Notes: generated by a model from the sequence alone, not told the origin. 21,261 nucleotides of DNA from Eutrophocola sp964629325 (GCA_964629325.1 CAZVSC010000048.1:1-21261), one strand, 5' to 3'. Positions 9,254 to 16,192 are shown, numbered from the stretch's first letter. Made by a program: numbers and translations.

Positions 9254-9871
9254 TTACGATGAAACGCCCCCGGTTTCAGTTTCTGTTTCCAATGCCTGCT
9301 CGGCATCTTCTTTCGTTTCGGGCGGCAGGCGCGGATCCCGGCCTGTCATTTCATCAAGCATTCGGATTACATCAATACGCTGCCAGGTGGTGTCGTCGCT
9401 GACGATACTGGCATCGATGTAGTACAGCAGGGATTCCACGTCATCACCCGGTTCTTCAGCCGGCCTGAAATCCTCCAGCAAATATTTCTGCATGCCGACC
9501 ACCTGGTCGACCCGGATGGCGGACAACTCGTTGTCATATCGCAGGATAATGAGCGGCCCTGCCGAATCATCCGAATCCTGGTGCAGGAAGCGATTGATGT
9601 TGTAAACAGCAACCAGCGCTCCCCGGTAATTCATGACCCCCTCGATCCAGTCGACGCAGCAAGGAATCGGCGTGATATGCTTGTCCTCGATGACTTCGCT
9701 GACCAGGCGGATGTCGACCAGGCAATTGTTGCCGCCAACGTCGCACTTGATGCCGTGGAAACGCTTGTCCTGGTCCGTATCCTCGGGAAGCCTGGCGCCC
9801 GCGAGGCGAATCCTCTCTTCGAGGAGCAGTAATTGCTGCAACGGTGTATGGAAGCCGCCCGCCTTTTTCAT
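9254..9871 (-). CDS. pilI: PilI, CheW-like coupling protein
   Basis: A 205-residue cytoplasmic CheW-domain adaptor expected to bridge PilJ and ChpA. The CheW domain spans about residues 35-180, with the diagnostic stretch WIEGVMNYRGALVAVYNINR (about 75-94) followed by IILRYDNELSAIRVDQVVG. It is somewhat longer than P. aeruginosa PilI (178 residues) because of an acidic Glu/Thr-rich tail. A Cys-Cys pair sits just before the WIEG motif. Its start overlaps the pilH stop (TGATG, 9869-9873), which suggests translational coupling. An AGGG lies 4 bases upstream. The position between pilH and pilJ matches the Pseudomonas order. Confidence 0.92.
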   Translation of the reverse strand: MKKAGGFHTPLQQLLLLEERIRLAGARLPEDTDQDKRFHGIKCDVGGNNCLVDIRLVSEVIEDKHITPIPCCVDWIEGVMNYRGALVAVYNINRFLHQDSDDSAGPLIILRYDNELSAIRVDQVVGMQKYLLEDFRPAEEPGDDVESLLYYIDASIVSDDTTWQRIDVIRMLDEMTGRDPRLPPETKEDAEQALETETETGGVSS

Positions 9872-10302
9872 CAGCCCTGATGCTCCCCGGTTTCGCTCTG
9901 CGCTTGCGCATCCTGGGTTACCGAGGCCAGGGCCACGAACAGTTCGGCCTCGGAAAATCCCTTGGTCAGGTAAGCCTTGGCACCCTGCTTCCTGGCCCAG
10001 ACCCGGTCGATTTCCTCGTCCTTGCGGCTCACGACAATCACCGGGATATGCATGGTCGACGCGCTGCGGCCCAGCTCGCGCGTGGCCTGGAAGCCGTTGA
10101 CCCCGGGCATGACAAGATCCATCAGGATGACGTCGGGTTGCTCGATGTCGGCAATCTTCTGGCTCTTGCCGCCGTCATTGGTCGACAGCACCTCGTGCCC
10201 TTCCCTGCGCAGTATGGCTGCGGTGGCTTCGACATCTGCGGCCACATCATCCACTATCAACACCCTCAGCTTTTTCATGGCTTGTGCCTGTTGCCGGCTC
10301 AT
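9871..10302 (-). CDS. pilH: PilH, CheY-like response regulator
   Basis: A single receiver domain of 143 residues. It has the acidic pair Asp18-Asp19 (VLIVDD), the phospho-acceptor Asp62 (LMDLVMPGVNG), a hydroxyl residue at Ser92 and the conserved lysine Lys114. In Pseudomonas PilH works with PilG, is phosphorylated by ChpA and influences pilus retraction. The lysine is followed by Gly (LTKGF) where nearly all receivers, including PilG and ChpA here, have Pro. Two starts are possible. The ATG at 10302 has no clear ribosome site. The ATG at 10278 (MKKLRVLIVDD) has an AGG 8 bases upstream and gives the usual family N-terminus, and it may be the true start. The gene follows pilG by 15 bases. Confidence 0.9.
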   Translation of the reverse strand: MSRQQAQAMKKLRVLIVDDVAADVEATAAILRREGHEVLSTNDGGKSQKIADIEQPDVILMDLVMPGVNGFQATRELGRSASTMHIPVIVVSRKDEEIDRVWARKQGAKAYLTKGFSEAELFVALASVTQDAQAQSETGEHQG

Positions 10303-10317
10303 TGCTTGTTCGTGTTA

Positions 10318-10713
10318 TCAGGCACCCGCGCCTGCTTTAGCGTATTCATTGATTGCATCCAGCAATTCATCCCTGGCGAAAGGTTTGGTGAGATAGGCGT
10401 TGGCACCCACCACGTCACCCTTGGCTTTGTCACAGAAACTGGATTTGCTCGACAGCATGATGATCGGTGTATTGCCGTACTGCTCGTTGCTGCGAATCAT
10501 GGAGCAGGTCTCATAGCCGTTCAGTCTTGGCATCATGACATCAATGAAAATAATATCCGGGTTCTCCTGCACAATTTTGGAAAGCGCATCGAAACCGTCT
10601 TCCGCCGTCACAACGTTGCACCCGGTCTTGTTCAGCAGGGTTTCCGCCGTTTTGCGGATCGTCTTACTGTCGTCGATTATCATGACTTTAATGCCGCTCA
10701 GATCTTCGGACAT
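10318..10713 (-). CDS. pilG: PilG, CheY-like response regulator
   Basis: A single receiver domain of 131 residues, very close to Pseudomonas PilG: the opening IKVMIIDDSKTIRKTAETLL, the acceptor Asp58 (FIDVMMPRLNG), the IIMLSSK stretch and Lys in YLTKPF match family residues almost one for one. PilG receives phosphate from ChpA and promotes type IV pilus extension and cAMP signalling in Pseudomonas. The frame is open upstream to 10845, but that part overlaps the preceding gene and looks non-coding. The ATG at 10713 has a strong GCAGGAG site upstream and starts where PilG homologues start. It lies 32 bases after the FimX-like gene on the same strand. Confidence 0.96.
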   Translation of the reverse strand: MSEDLSGIKVMIIDDSKTIRKTAETLLNKTGCNVVTAEDGFDALSKIVQENPDIIFIDVMMPRLNGYETCSMIRSNEQYGNTPIIMLSSKSSFCDKAKGDVVGANAYLTKPFARDELLDAINEYAKAGAGA

Positions 10714-10745
10714 TGCTCTTCTCCTGCCTTGTTGAATTGTCTTTG

Positions 10746-11892
10746 CTAGAGGGCCATTTCCTGGGACAGGGATTCCGCCGCCAGCTCCAGGGGGGCCTTT
10801 TGTATGTATTCGCCTTTCACCAGGTCCATTTTCACCTTGCAGCACGCACTGAGCAGATCGCTGCTGTCGATGTCACCGGCAAACACGCGAATCTTGTGCT
10901 CATGCAGCTTGTCGACGCTGGCGGCAAGCTGCTTCATCACCTTTTCATCCTTGATGGACTTGCGCACAAATTCCTTCTTCAACCTGACCAGGTTGACCTT
11001 GCTGCGGCTGACCACCTCGCTCAGCGCATTGATGTCATCCACACCTGACACGCAGATCCAGACACCGACTTCATGGAGACGGTCAAGCTGTTCACAGGCT
11101 GTGGCGGGGTCGGCATTGATATCGCGCACATCGAAATCCATCACCAGCATGCCTTCATGCATGGCGCCGAGCTCCTTCTTCACGGTTTCAGGGAAGCGTT
11201 TTTCGTGCAGGGTCCTGGCATTCATCGGCAATACAATCCGGTACTCTTCACCCTGGTTGTACAGGTCAAGAATCACCTTCAGCGCATGCTGCAGACCCCA
11301 GGTATCGACCTTGCCGGCCAGCGGACTCTGCGAGAGCGCTGAACCGAGTCCGTCCCGCGTCAACCTGTCCTTGCCTTCGTTGAGGTAAAGTCCCAGGTCG
11401 TAAAACTCTGTCTCGATATCCGTTACCGAGATCATGGCTTCATAGAAAATTCTCAGCTTGTTGCTGGTCAGCGCGGTATTCAGCTCTGCCTGGCTGAACA
11501 GCGGTTCCGGCTCCGGTTCCGCAGGGACGGCAGGTGCTGCTGCGACGGCCGGAGCTTCCTCCGCTGCCGGCTCGGCCGGCTCCGGGACGGGGGCCGGCTT
11601 TTGCGCGGGCGCTGCAGCTTTCGGTGCTTCAACGGCTGCAGGCTCTGCTTTAGCGGCGGGCTCCTGGCCAAGCAGGAAGGTCTTGATCAGGTCTTCCGCG
11701 GATTTGGATTCGGCGTTCACGGGCACGACATCATGGGAGAATGTCACCAGGGGATCCTGGTCCTTGAGCCCGATTTCCTTGTTCAGGGCGGCCTCGAATT
11801 TGCCGAGCAGCACTTTCTGGTTTTCGATCTTCTTCTGGTCTTCCGGGTCGTTGCCGCGAATGAGGATGAGGAAAGAGTTTTCCGTAAAACGA
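10746..11892 (-). CDS. FimX-like protein, C-terminal part (degenerate GGDEF end, linker, degenerate EAL)
   Basis: This is the 3' part of one gene split by an assembly gap. The 5' part is at 11993-13123. After removing a 55-base duplicated overlap the frame runs on without a break, giving 740 residues in all. This part completes a GGDEF-like domain in which TENSF replaces GGDEF (residues 362-366). A Pro/Ala/Glu linker follows (about 435-490), then an EAL-fold domain (about 500-735). The fold is recognisable from LRIFYEAMISV, WGLQHALKVI and GEYIQKAPLEL. YDL replaces EAL (523-525), no DDFG motif is present, and QGY-type residues read KGEY. It is almost certainly not a c-di-GMP phosphodiesterase. 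FimX of Pseudomonas has the same layout (691 residues) and binds c-di-GMP without normal catalysis. Whether this protein still binds it is unknown. Confidence 0.85.
11838..11892. repeat. 55-bp duplicated contig end, left copy
   Basis: These 55 bases are identical to 11993-12047 and run directly up to the gap. The pair reads as unmerged overlapping contig ends. Joining the flanks through a single copy restores one open reading frame. Confidence 0.9.
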
Positions 11893-11992
11893 NNNNNNNN
11901 NNNNNNNNNNNNNNNNNNNNNNNNNNNNNNNNNNNNNNNNNNNNNNNNNNNNNNNNNNNNNNNNNNNNNNNNNNNNNNNNNNNNNNNNNNNN
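11893..11992. other. 100-N assembly gap inside the FimX-like gene
   Basis: A run of exactly 100 unknown bases, bounded on both sides by the same 55-base sequence. The real gap is probably zero or negative (an overlap). The inserted 155 extra bases (100 N plus one duplicate) shift the frame and make one gene look like two. Confidence 0.95.
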
Positions 11993-12047
11993 GTCTTCCG
12001 GGTCGTTGCCGCGAATGAGGATGAGGAAAGAGTTTTCCGTAAAACGA
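11993..12047. repeat. 55-bp duplicated contig end, right copy
   Basis: Identical over 55 bases to 11838-11892, and it begins immediately after the gap. It is interpreted as the other end of a contig overlap, not as a biological repeat. Confidence 0.9.
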
Positions 12048-13123
12048 ATCATGAAGTCGTCGCTGCCCAGCCCGCTCTTCAGCTCGCTGGCCAGGGCCTT
12101 CATCTTGCCGTTCAGGCTGCCGAAGCCCTTGCCGGCAATGTAATGCTGGAGGCCGTTGCCGCGTACATGAACCACCATGCCCACCAGACCGCCGGTTTCG
12201 CGGGCATCGGAGATGTAATTGCCCAGGTGGGACAGGAACAGGGGATAGCCGAGGCCTTCACCGAGACCTCCTTCTTTCTCCGTCTTGACGGCATTGTCCT
12301 TGAACACGACCTGGATGCACTCTTCCCCGTCATAGGTAACCGGCTTGAATGTCGCGGTAACATCGATGATGCCTTCCTTTTCGCCTATTGCCTCGACAAA
12401 AAGTTCCGGCATGACCATGGGTTCGGTATCGGGCTTGACGCGTACGGCGTGCTGGAAGTCGAGAATCATCTGCTTAACTTTCTCGCGCATCTCTGTGGAA
12501 ACGATGTCGATGAACGGCATGATGATGAGATCATCCATGTCCGTGTATCCGAGTATTTTCAGGTAAGCATCGTTGCCGAACACGTGGATGCCATCCGACA
12601 GGTAGGCCAGCGCCTCTTCGGTGCCGGACATGAGCTGGTCGCGGTGCTTGGCCAGTTCGAATTTTTCCTGGTTGAGCTGGCTGAGCTGGAAATTGCGGCG
12701 ACTGCGTTCGGCCGCACGGACGAAGACCTCGAGGGAGTAATCCGGATGCAGGCTGGAAACCACGGCGGATATTCCCTTCTTGTAGGAAGCTGTCAGGAAA
12801 TCGATGGTGATTTCCACGCTGCTGAGCAGCAGGTAGCCGGTTTCCTTCTTGATCTGCTTGAGGTAGCTGAGCGTTTCCTCGACGGAGGGATCAGTGACCT
12901 GGTCATTGACCAGGAGGATATCCCAGTGGCTTTTCTTCAGGGCAGCAAACAGGGAATCCTTGTCGTTGACCCGGTCCGAGGTGAATTTCATGCCCATGCG
13001 CTGCAACGTCTGCAGGAAGTCCACACCTTCGTTTTCGGGGGAGTCCAGCAGGAGTACCGTCACCCCGGCATCGGCAGCACCAGCGGCTTCTTTCTGGCTT
13101 GCTTCGGATTGTGCCATGTTCAT
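11993..13123 (-). CDS. FimX-like protein, N-terminal part (degenerate REC, PAS, degenerate GGDEF)
   Basis: The 5' part (377 residues) of the gene continued at 10746-11892. Residues about 21-145 form a receiver fold (VTVLLLD, WDILLVND, GISAVVSS). The phospho-acceptor position is Asn73, and Ser-Ser replaces the conserved lysine region, so phosphorylation is unlikely. Residues about 160-285 look like a PAS domain (ALAYLSDGIHVFGNDAYLKI, ILGYTDMDDL). From about 292 a diguanylate-cyclase-like fold begins, and its active-site loop reads RFTENSF. The whole protein looks like a signalling scaffold. It is the first gene of the Pil-Chp cluster, so a role in placing or gating type IV pili is inferred. 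ATGs at 13123 and 13117 are both possible. Neither has a clear Shine-Dalgarno site. Confidence 0.85.
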
Positions 13124-13149
13124 TAATATTGTTATGGGACAGAACCGGT

Positions 13150-13180
13150 ATTATAGGCACGAAACGGGAACTACTGTCAC
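13150..13180 (-). promoter_or_regulatory. Candidate sigma70 promoter for the FimX-like/pil-chp operon
   Basis: On the minus strand GTGACA (13175-13180) is followed after 19 bases by a perfect TATAAT (13150-13155). The -10 box lies about 27 bases before the first ATG at 13123, which implies a leader of about 20 bases. The spacer is longer than ideal. This is a candidate from sequence only. Confidence 0.4.
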
Positions 13181-13615
13181 CATTCCGCCATGCCCTTTTC
13201 TTAGAAAAACTTTCGAATATTCAATATGTTATTAAAAACTGGTGACCTGTTCTCCAGCCTGCTGATGCCAGAATGACGACACCGACTCCCTGTGTCCGGG
13301 ATTTTCACCTTCACGGGACGGGCAAGGGCAGGTTTGCAGGTCATGAATTTTATCTAAGTGACTGATTGCCCAAGTTTTCTCTCCCGCCAACTATGCCCTA
13401 TATCTGCAGTTCCCGGAATCCAAATCCGGGATGAATGTTCCAGGATGTGAACGGGATCGGGTTTTTGACTGCCCAAAGATGATGCGGCCTATCGCCCGGG
13501 GAGTTTTCCACCGGCTCCTCTGACGCGGCAGGCGGCTCTCCGGTGCCCGCCATTCTCTCATAACCTTATGAAAATAATGATATTTTTTTGTCGCGGATGC
13601 CTGTAGCGCACACCG

Positions 13616-13637
13616 GCGCCTGCGGGCCGGCGCTTTT
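13616..13637 (+). terminator. GC-rich hairpin with short T-run
   Basis: GCGCC (13616-13620) pairs with GGCGC (13629-13633) around 8 bases, followed by TTTT at 13634-13637. An alternative fold pairs CCGGC (13613-13617) with GCCGG (13626-13630). It has the shape of a weak plus-strand terminator, but no gene ends just upstream, so it could instead be a stray repeat or a leader structure. Confidence 0.25.
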
Positions 13638-13670
13638 AACGCTGCCCGGCTGTTCTGCATCAAGCCGTCC

Positions 13671-13699
13671 TTGGCCCGCCACTGGTATTCTTCTATCCT
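13671..13699 (+). promoter_or_regulatory. Candidate promoter of the NsrR-like gene
   Basis: TTGGCC (13671-13676) and TATCCT (13694-13699) are separated by 17 bases and lie about 30 bases before the ATG at 13731. Each hexamer matches 4 of 6 consensus positions. A 6-base inverted repeat, CTGGTA (13682-13687) and TACCAG (13709-13714), brackets the -10 box and could be an operator. Confidence 0.35.
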
Positions 13700-13730
13700 T
13701 CCTGGACCTACCAGCATCCGGACAACCACC

Positions 13731-14153
13731 ATGCGATTGACCAGTCATACCGATTACGCCTTGCGCGTGCTGCTTTACGTGGGCGCGGCCGGCAGGAGCG
13801 TAACCATCAGCCAGATCTCCGAAGCCTATGCCATTTCCAAGGAGCATCTGCGCAAGGTGGTCCACGCCCTCTCGCAACTGGGTTACCTGAGCACCACCCA
13901 GGGCCGCTACGGCGGTATCACGCTGGCGATGCCGCCGGACCTGATCAATATCAGGAAGGTGGTCGACCAGCTTGAAAACACCAATATCGTGGAATGCTTC
14001 GACCCGGAAACCAATACCTGTGTGATCGATGGGATGTGCGCACTGAAAAGAGCCTTGTTCGATGCCCGGGAAAGCTTCATGAGTGTTCTGGCCGGATATC
14101 ACCTCAGCGACTTCATCAATAACCAGAAGCTCGTCGCTTTCTGCCAGCAATGA
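13731..14153 (+). CDS. nsrR: Rrf2-family regulator, NsrR-like, three-cysteine Fe-S type
   Basis: A 140-residue DNA-binding regulator. The N-terminal winged helix (MRLTSHTDYALRVLLYVG, then ISEAYAISKEHLRKVVHALS and TTQGRYGGITLA) is typical of Rrf2 proteins. The C-terminal half carries ECFDPETNTCVIDGMCALKRAL with three cysteines (spacing C-x7-C-x5-C), as in nitric-oxide-sensing NsrR proteins that hold an Fe-S cluster. NsrR represses NO-detoxification genes until NO damages the cluster. No hmp, nor or other known NO gene is in the window. The frame is open from 13671, but the ATG at 13731 starts exactly at the conserved MRLT. It lies 86 bases before the next gene, a secreted protein it may regulate. 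IscR and RsrR are less likely given the cysteine context. Confidence 0.8.
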   Translation: MRLTSHTDYALRVLLYVGAAGRSVTISQISEAYAISKEHLRKVVHALSQLGYLSTTQGRYGGITLAMPPDLINIRKVVDQLENTNIVECFDPETNTCVIDGMCALKRALFDARESFMSVLAGYHLSDFINNQKLVAFCQQ

Positions 14154-14239
14154 GATGCCGCCCGGATCGCACGCAGGACTGGACACTATTTCCCCTTCCT
14201 CGGTAAGCTTGATGAAAATAACAACAAGTCGTTTTCTTC

Positions 14240-15184
14240 ATGCATTTACGTAAACTCGTTTTCACTACCCTGGTCCTCGCGGCGCCCGCCGCACTTGCCC
14301 AGGATTACACCGGCTGGCTCGACAAGGACGATGACTGGGCGGCCAGCAAGGCCCGCCTGCAGGCATTCGGGGAAGAGTTTGACAGCGCCCTTTCAATGTA
14401 CGAATTCCTTTTCCGCCAGGCTCGTGGTGGAGATTCCCTTACCTGGGAGCAGCTGCAGCAGCCGGCCTATGACTGGCGCGGCATCTACACCCGCACCGGC
14501 GGCGGCCTGTCTTTCGATCCTGACATCCGCGCCAATGAAACCACAGCAAAACTGACGCCGGCGGGAGCCGCCGCCAGGCAGCAGAAGATTGACCGTATCC
14601 AGGAAACCGGCGGCGAATACGATCCCATCTCGGATTGCCGGCCGCCGGGATTTCCGCGCTGGGCCACAGAGCCCTTCCTGCACGAATTCATCGTCACGCC
14701 CGACCAGACCTGGCTGATCAATGAAATGGTCAACGATATCCGTCGCGTCTATACCGACGGCAGCGCCCACACATTGCCCGAGGATGCCTATGCATCCGCC
14801 AACGGCGACACCATCGGCTTCTGGCAGGACGGCATGCTTGTCACGCATACCATGTACCTGCTGAGCGGCCAGTACCAGCGTGGAACCCAGCCGGATTATT
14901 CCGACCAGGTGGAAGTGGTTGAGCGCTGGAAAAAAGTGGATGGCATTACCCTGGAAGCAGACTACTGGGTCTTCGATCCCGTCAACCTGGCCGAACCGTG
15001 GTACTCTCGCCAGAGCTGGACCGAACTGGACAACGATGACAACTACCTGCGCCTGCGTTACTGGGATTGCCGGGAAAACCAGAATAACGACATCCTGCAG
15101 AAGGATGACGGCACCAGCCAGTTTATGGATTTCGACTTCGTCGATGACGATGCCGCAGCCAGCAGCGACAACGAAGTTCGTTAG
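14240..15184 (+). CDS. Secreted protein of unknown function, neighbour of DUF6152
   Basis: A 314-residue protein with a clear signal peptide (MHLRKLVFTTLVLAAPAALA, likely cut before Gln21), so it is probably periplasmic. I cannot name a domain. Two cysteines (Cys133 in DCRPPGFPR and Cys277 in YWDCRENQ) could form a disulfide. The motifs RRVYTDGSAH, GDTIGFWQDGMLVTHT, VEVVERWKKVDGITLEADYW and DPVNLAEPW resemble a family of secreted hypothetical proteins often encoded beside DUF6152 in gammaproteobacteria. The C-terminus is very acidic (FDFVDDDAAASSDN). No clear ribosome site is seen. The start was chosen because the signal peptide begins there. The DUF6152 gene follows after 37 bases, so the two are probably co-transcribed. 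Confidence 0.8.
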   Translation: MHLRKLVFTTLVLAAPAALAQDYTGWLDKDDDWAASKARLQAFGEEFDSALSMYEFLFRQARGGDSLTWEQLQQPAYDWRGIYTRTGGGLSFDPDIRANETTAKLTPAGAAARQQKIDRIQETGGEYDPISDCRPPGFPRWATEPFLHEFIVTPDQTWLINEMVNDIRRVYTDGSAHTLPEDAYASANGDTIGFWQDGMLVTHTMYLLSGQYQRGTQPDYSDQVEVVERWKKVDGITLEADYWVFDPVNLAEPWYSRQSWTELDNDDNYLRLRYWDCRENQNNDILQKDDGTSQFMDFDFVDDDAAASSDNEVR

Positions 15185-15221
15185 GCACCACTGAAACCGA
15201 TTTGGATATAGAGATAAAGAT

Positions 15222-15617
15222 ATGAAGCGTTTGCTGTTACCTGCCCTGATTGTTACCGCCTTGCTCTCACCGCTGGCATGGGCACACCACTCTGCCGCCA
15301 TGTTTGATTTCACGACCACGGTGGAACTGGCGGGCAAGGTCAAGGAGTTCCAGTACACCAATCCCCATTCCTGGCTGCTGGTGGACGTGACCAACGAAGA
15401 TGGCTCGGTGACGACCTGGGGCTTCGAGGCGGAAGGGCCCAGCACGCTCATGCGGGCGGGCATACGCAAGAACGACCTGCCGCCGGGAACCGCCATCACC
15501 ATTCGCGGCAATCCCATGAAGGACGGCCGCAGCGCCGCCGCCTGGATCGATGCCGTGGTGGACGGCGAGACCATCAATCCCCGCAACGGCTTCGCTGTCA
15601 TTCCCGCTGACGATTAA
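15222..15617 (+). CDS. DUF6152-family secreted protein
   Basis: A 131-residue protein with a signal peptide cut after AWA (about residue 21), leaving a mature N-terminus HHSAAMFDF. This His-His start and the segments VELAGKVKEFQYTNPHSWLLVDV and GFEAEGPSTLMRAGIRKNDL are typical of DUF6152 proteins, which are short, probably beta-rich and periplasmic. Their function is not established. The exposed His-His could bind a metal, but that is a guess. A weak AGAGA lies upstream of the ATG. It is the last gene of the plus-strand group. The next gene is convergent, with 50 bases between stops. Confidence 0.85.
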   Translation: MKRLLLPALIVTALLSPLAWAHHSAAMFDFTTTVELAGKVKEFQYTNPHSWLLVDVTNEDGSVTTWGFEAEGPSTLMRAGIRKNDLPPGTAITIRGNPMKDGRSAAAWIDAVVDGETINPRNGFAVIPADD

Positions 15618-15667
15618 GTCATTTGCGAACAGCAGCTTCCGCCATCATGATCCTGTTGTGCCCTGTT

Positions 15668-16192
15668 TCAGGATGACACTTTCTCGATGACCAGTGTCAG
15701 TTCGGCGACAGTGAAGCCGAATTTTTTCAGGGCGGTACGGTTTATCAGGTGGTTTTCCTCCACCAGGTAGAGCCAGTCATCAAGATTGAGGATGATGCTG
15801 CCGTCATTCCAGGGCACATCGAGCCTGTAGCGCCAGTTGAATGCCGACCCGGCAACCTTGCCGCTGGCCATGCCGACAACATCGCCCGCCTGCCCCGAAT
15901 ACCGGTTGTCGCCGAGATGGACAAGCGTCCATGTCCGGTCCTGCTCCTCGCCGTCGTCAAACACAAAGTGCTCTTCGAGCGTACCTTCTTCACCACGCCA
16001 GTATGCCGTGATGGTCGCTTCGAATTTACGCGTCACTTGCCCTGACCGGTTCTGCAGGATGCCATAGGCGACCAGTTCACCATTGAAAAATTCCTTCAGG
16101 TCCAACGTGGGACTGGTGTCAACATAATCATCGATGCTGACCCGGCTGCAGCCTGCTACCAGTACTGCCAAAAACAGGAATATCGTTCTCAT
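15668..16192 (-). CDS. DUF3833-family lipoprotein
   Basis: A 174-residue lipoprotein with signal MRTIFLFLAVLVAGC and the lipid-carrying cysteine at Cys15. The body matches the DUF3833 pattern: LDLKEFFNGELVAYGILQNR, then FVFDDGEEQDRTWTL and a repeated beta-rich lipocalin-like layout ending in YLVEENHLINRTALKKFGF. The biochemical function is unknown. Its ATG overlaps the stop of the chalcone-isomerase-like gene (TAATG, 16190-16194), so the two are translationally coupled. In Vibrio and Shewanella relatives this family occurs with DUF2878 and chalcone-isomerase-like genes near fatty-acid-modifying genes controlled by stress sigma factors. This suggests an envelope or lipid role. Confidence 0.87.
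   Translation of the reverse strand: MRTIFLFLAVLVAGCSRVSIDDYVDTSPTLDLKEFFNGELVAYGILQNRSGQVTRKFEATITAYWRGEEGTLEEHFVFDDGEEQDRTWTLVHLGDNRYSGQAGDVVGMASGKVAGSAFNWRYRLDVPWNDGSIILNLDDWLYLVEENHLINRTALKKFGFTVAELTLVIEKVSS

Larger units (their letters stand above)
13124..13730. other. Divergent intergenic region without a convincing gene
   Basis: About 600 bases lie between the start of the FimX-like gene and the start of the NsrR-like gene. I see no credible coding sequence. Open frames here are Arg/Pro-rich and lack ribosome sites. Visible signals are candidate promoters at both ends, an inverted repeat TCCCGGA/TCCGGGA at 13411-13431 with a 7-base loop, and a small palindrome TCATAA-CC-TTATGA at 13558-13571. 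There is also a GC-rich hairpin GCGCC/GGCGC at 13616-13633 followed by TTTT. A short AT-rich block lies at about 13558-13590. Confidence 0.6.

Noticed and set aside
10714..10845. N-terminal extension of pilG by 44 residues
   Set aside because: The extension overlaps the end of the upstream gene and is Gly/Pro-rich. The ATG at 10713 has a strong ribosome site and matches the family start.
11783..11992. A second protein end reading through the gap out of frame (Ser/Arg/Lys-rich tail)
   Set aside because: This reading depends on the gap being exactly 100 bases and on counting the duplicated 55 bases twice. The composition is unlike any domain.
11838..12047. A 55-base direct repeat flanking unknown sequence, as in a transposon insertion or duplication
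   Set aside because: The repeat ends exactly at a 100-N placeholder on both sides, and removing one copy restores an intact gene. An unmerged contig overlap explains this better.
13391..13732. Minus-strand open frame of 113 codons in the intergenic region
   Set aside because: It is Arg-rich with no ribosome site or domain, and it spans candidate promoter and hairpin sequences. It looks non-coding.
14393..15601. Long minus-strand open frame of 402 codons opposite the two secreted proteins
   Set aside because: It crosses two genes that both have good signal peptides and family motifs on the plus strand, and shows no domain of its own.
15650..15674. Inverted repeat ATCCTG/CAGGAT between convergent stops as a terminator
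   Set aside because: The stem is only 6 pairs, the loop is long, no T-run follows on either strand, and it overlaps the DUF3833 stop codon.
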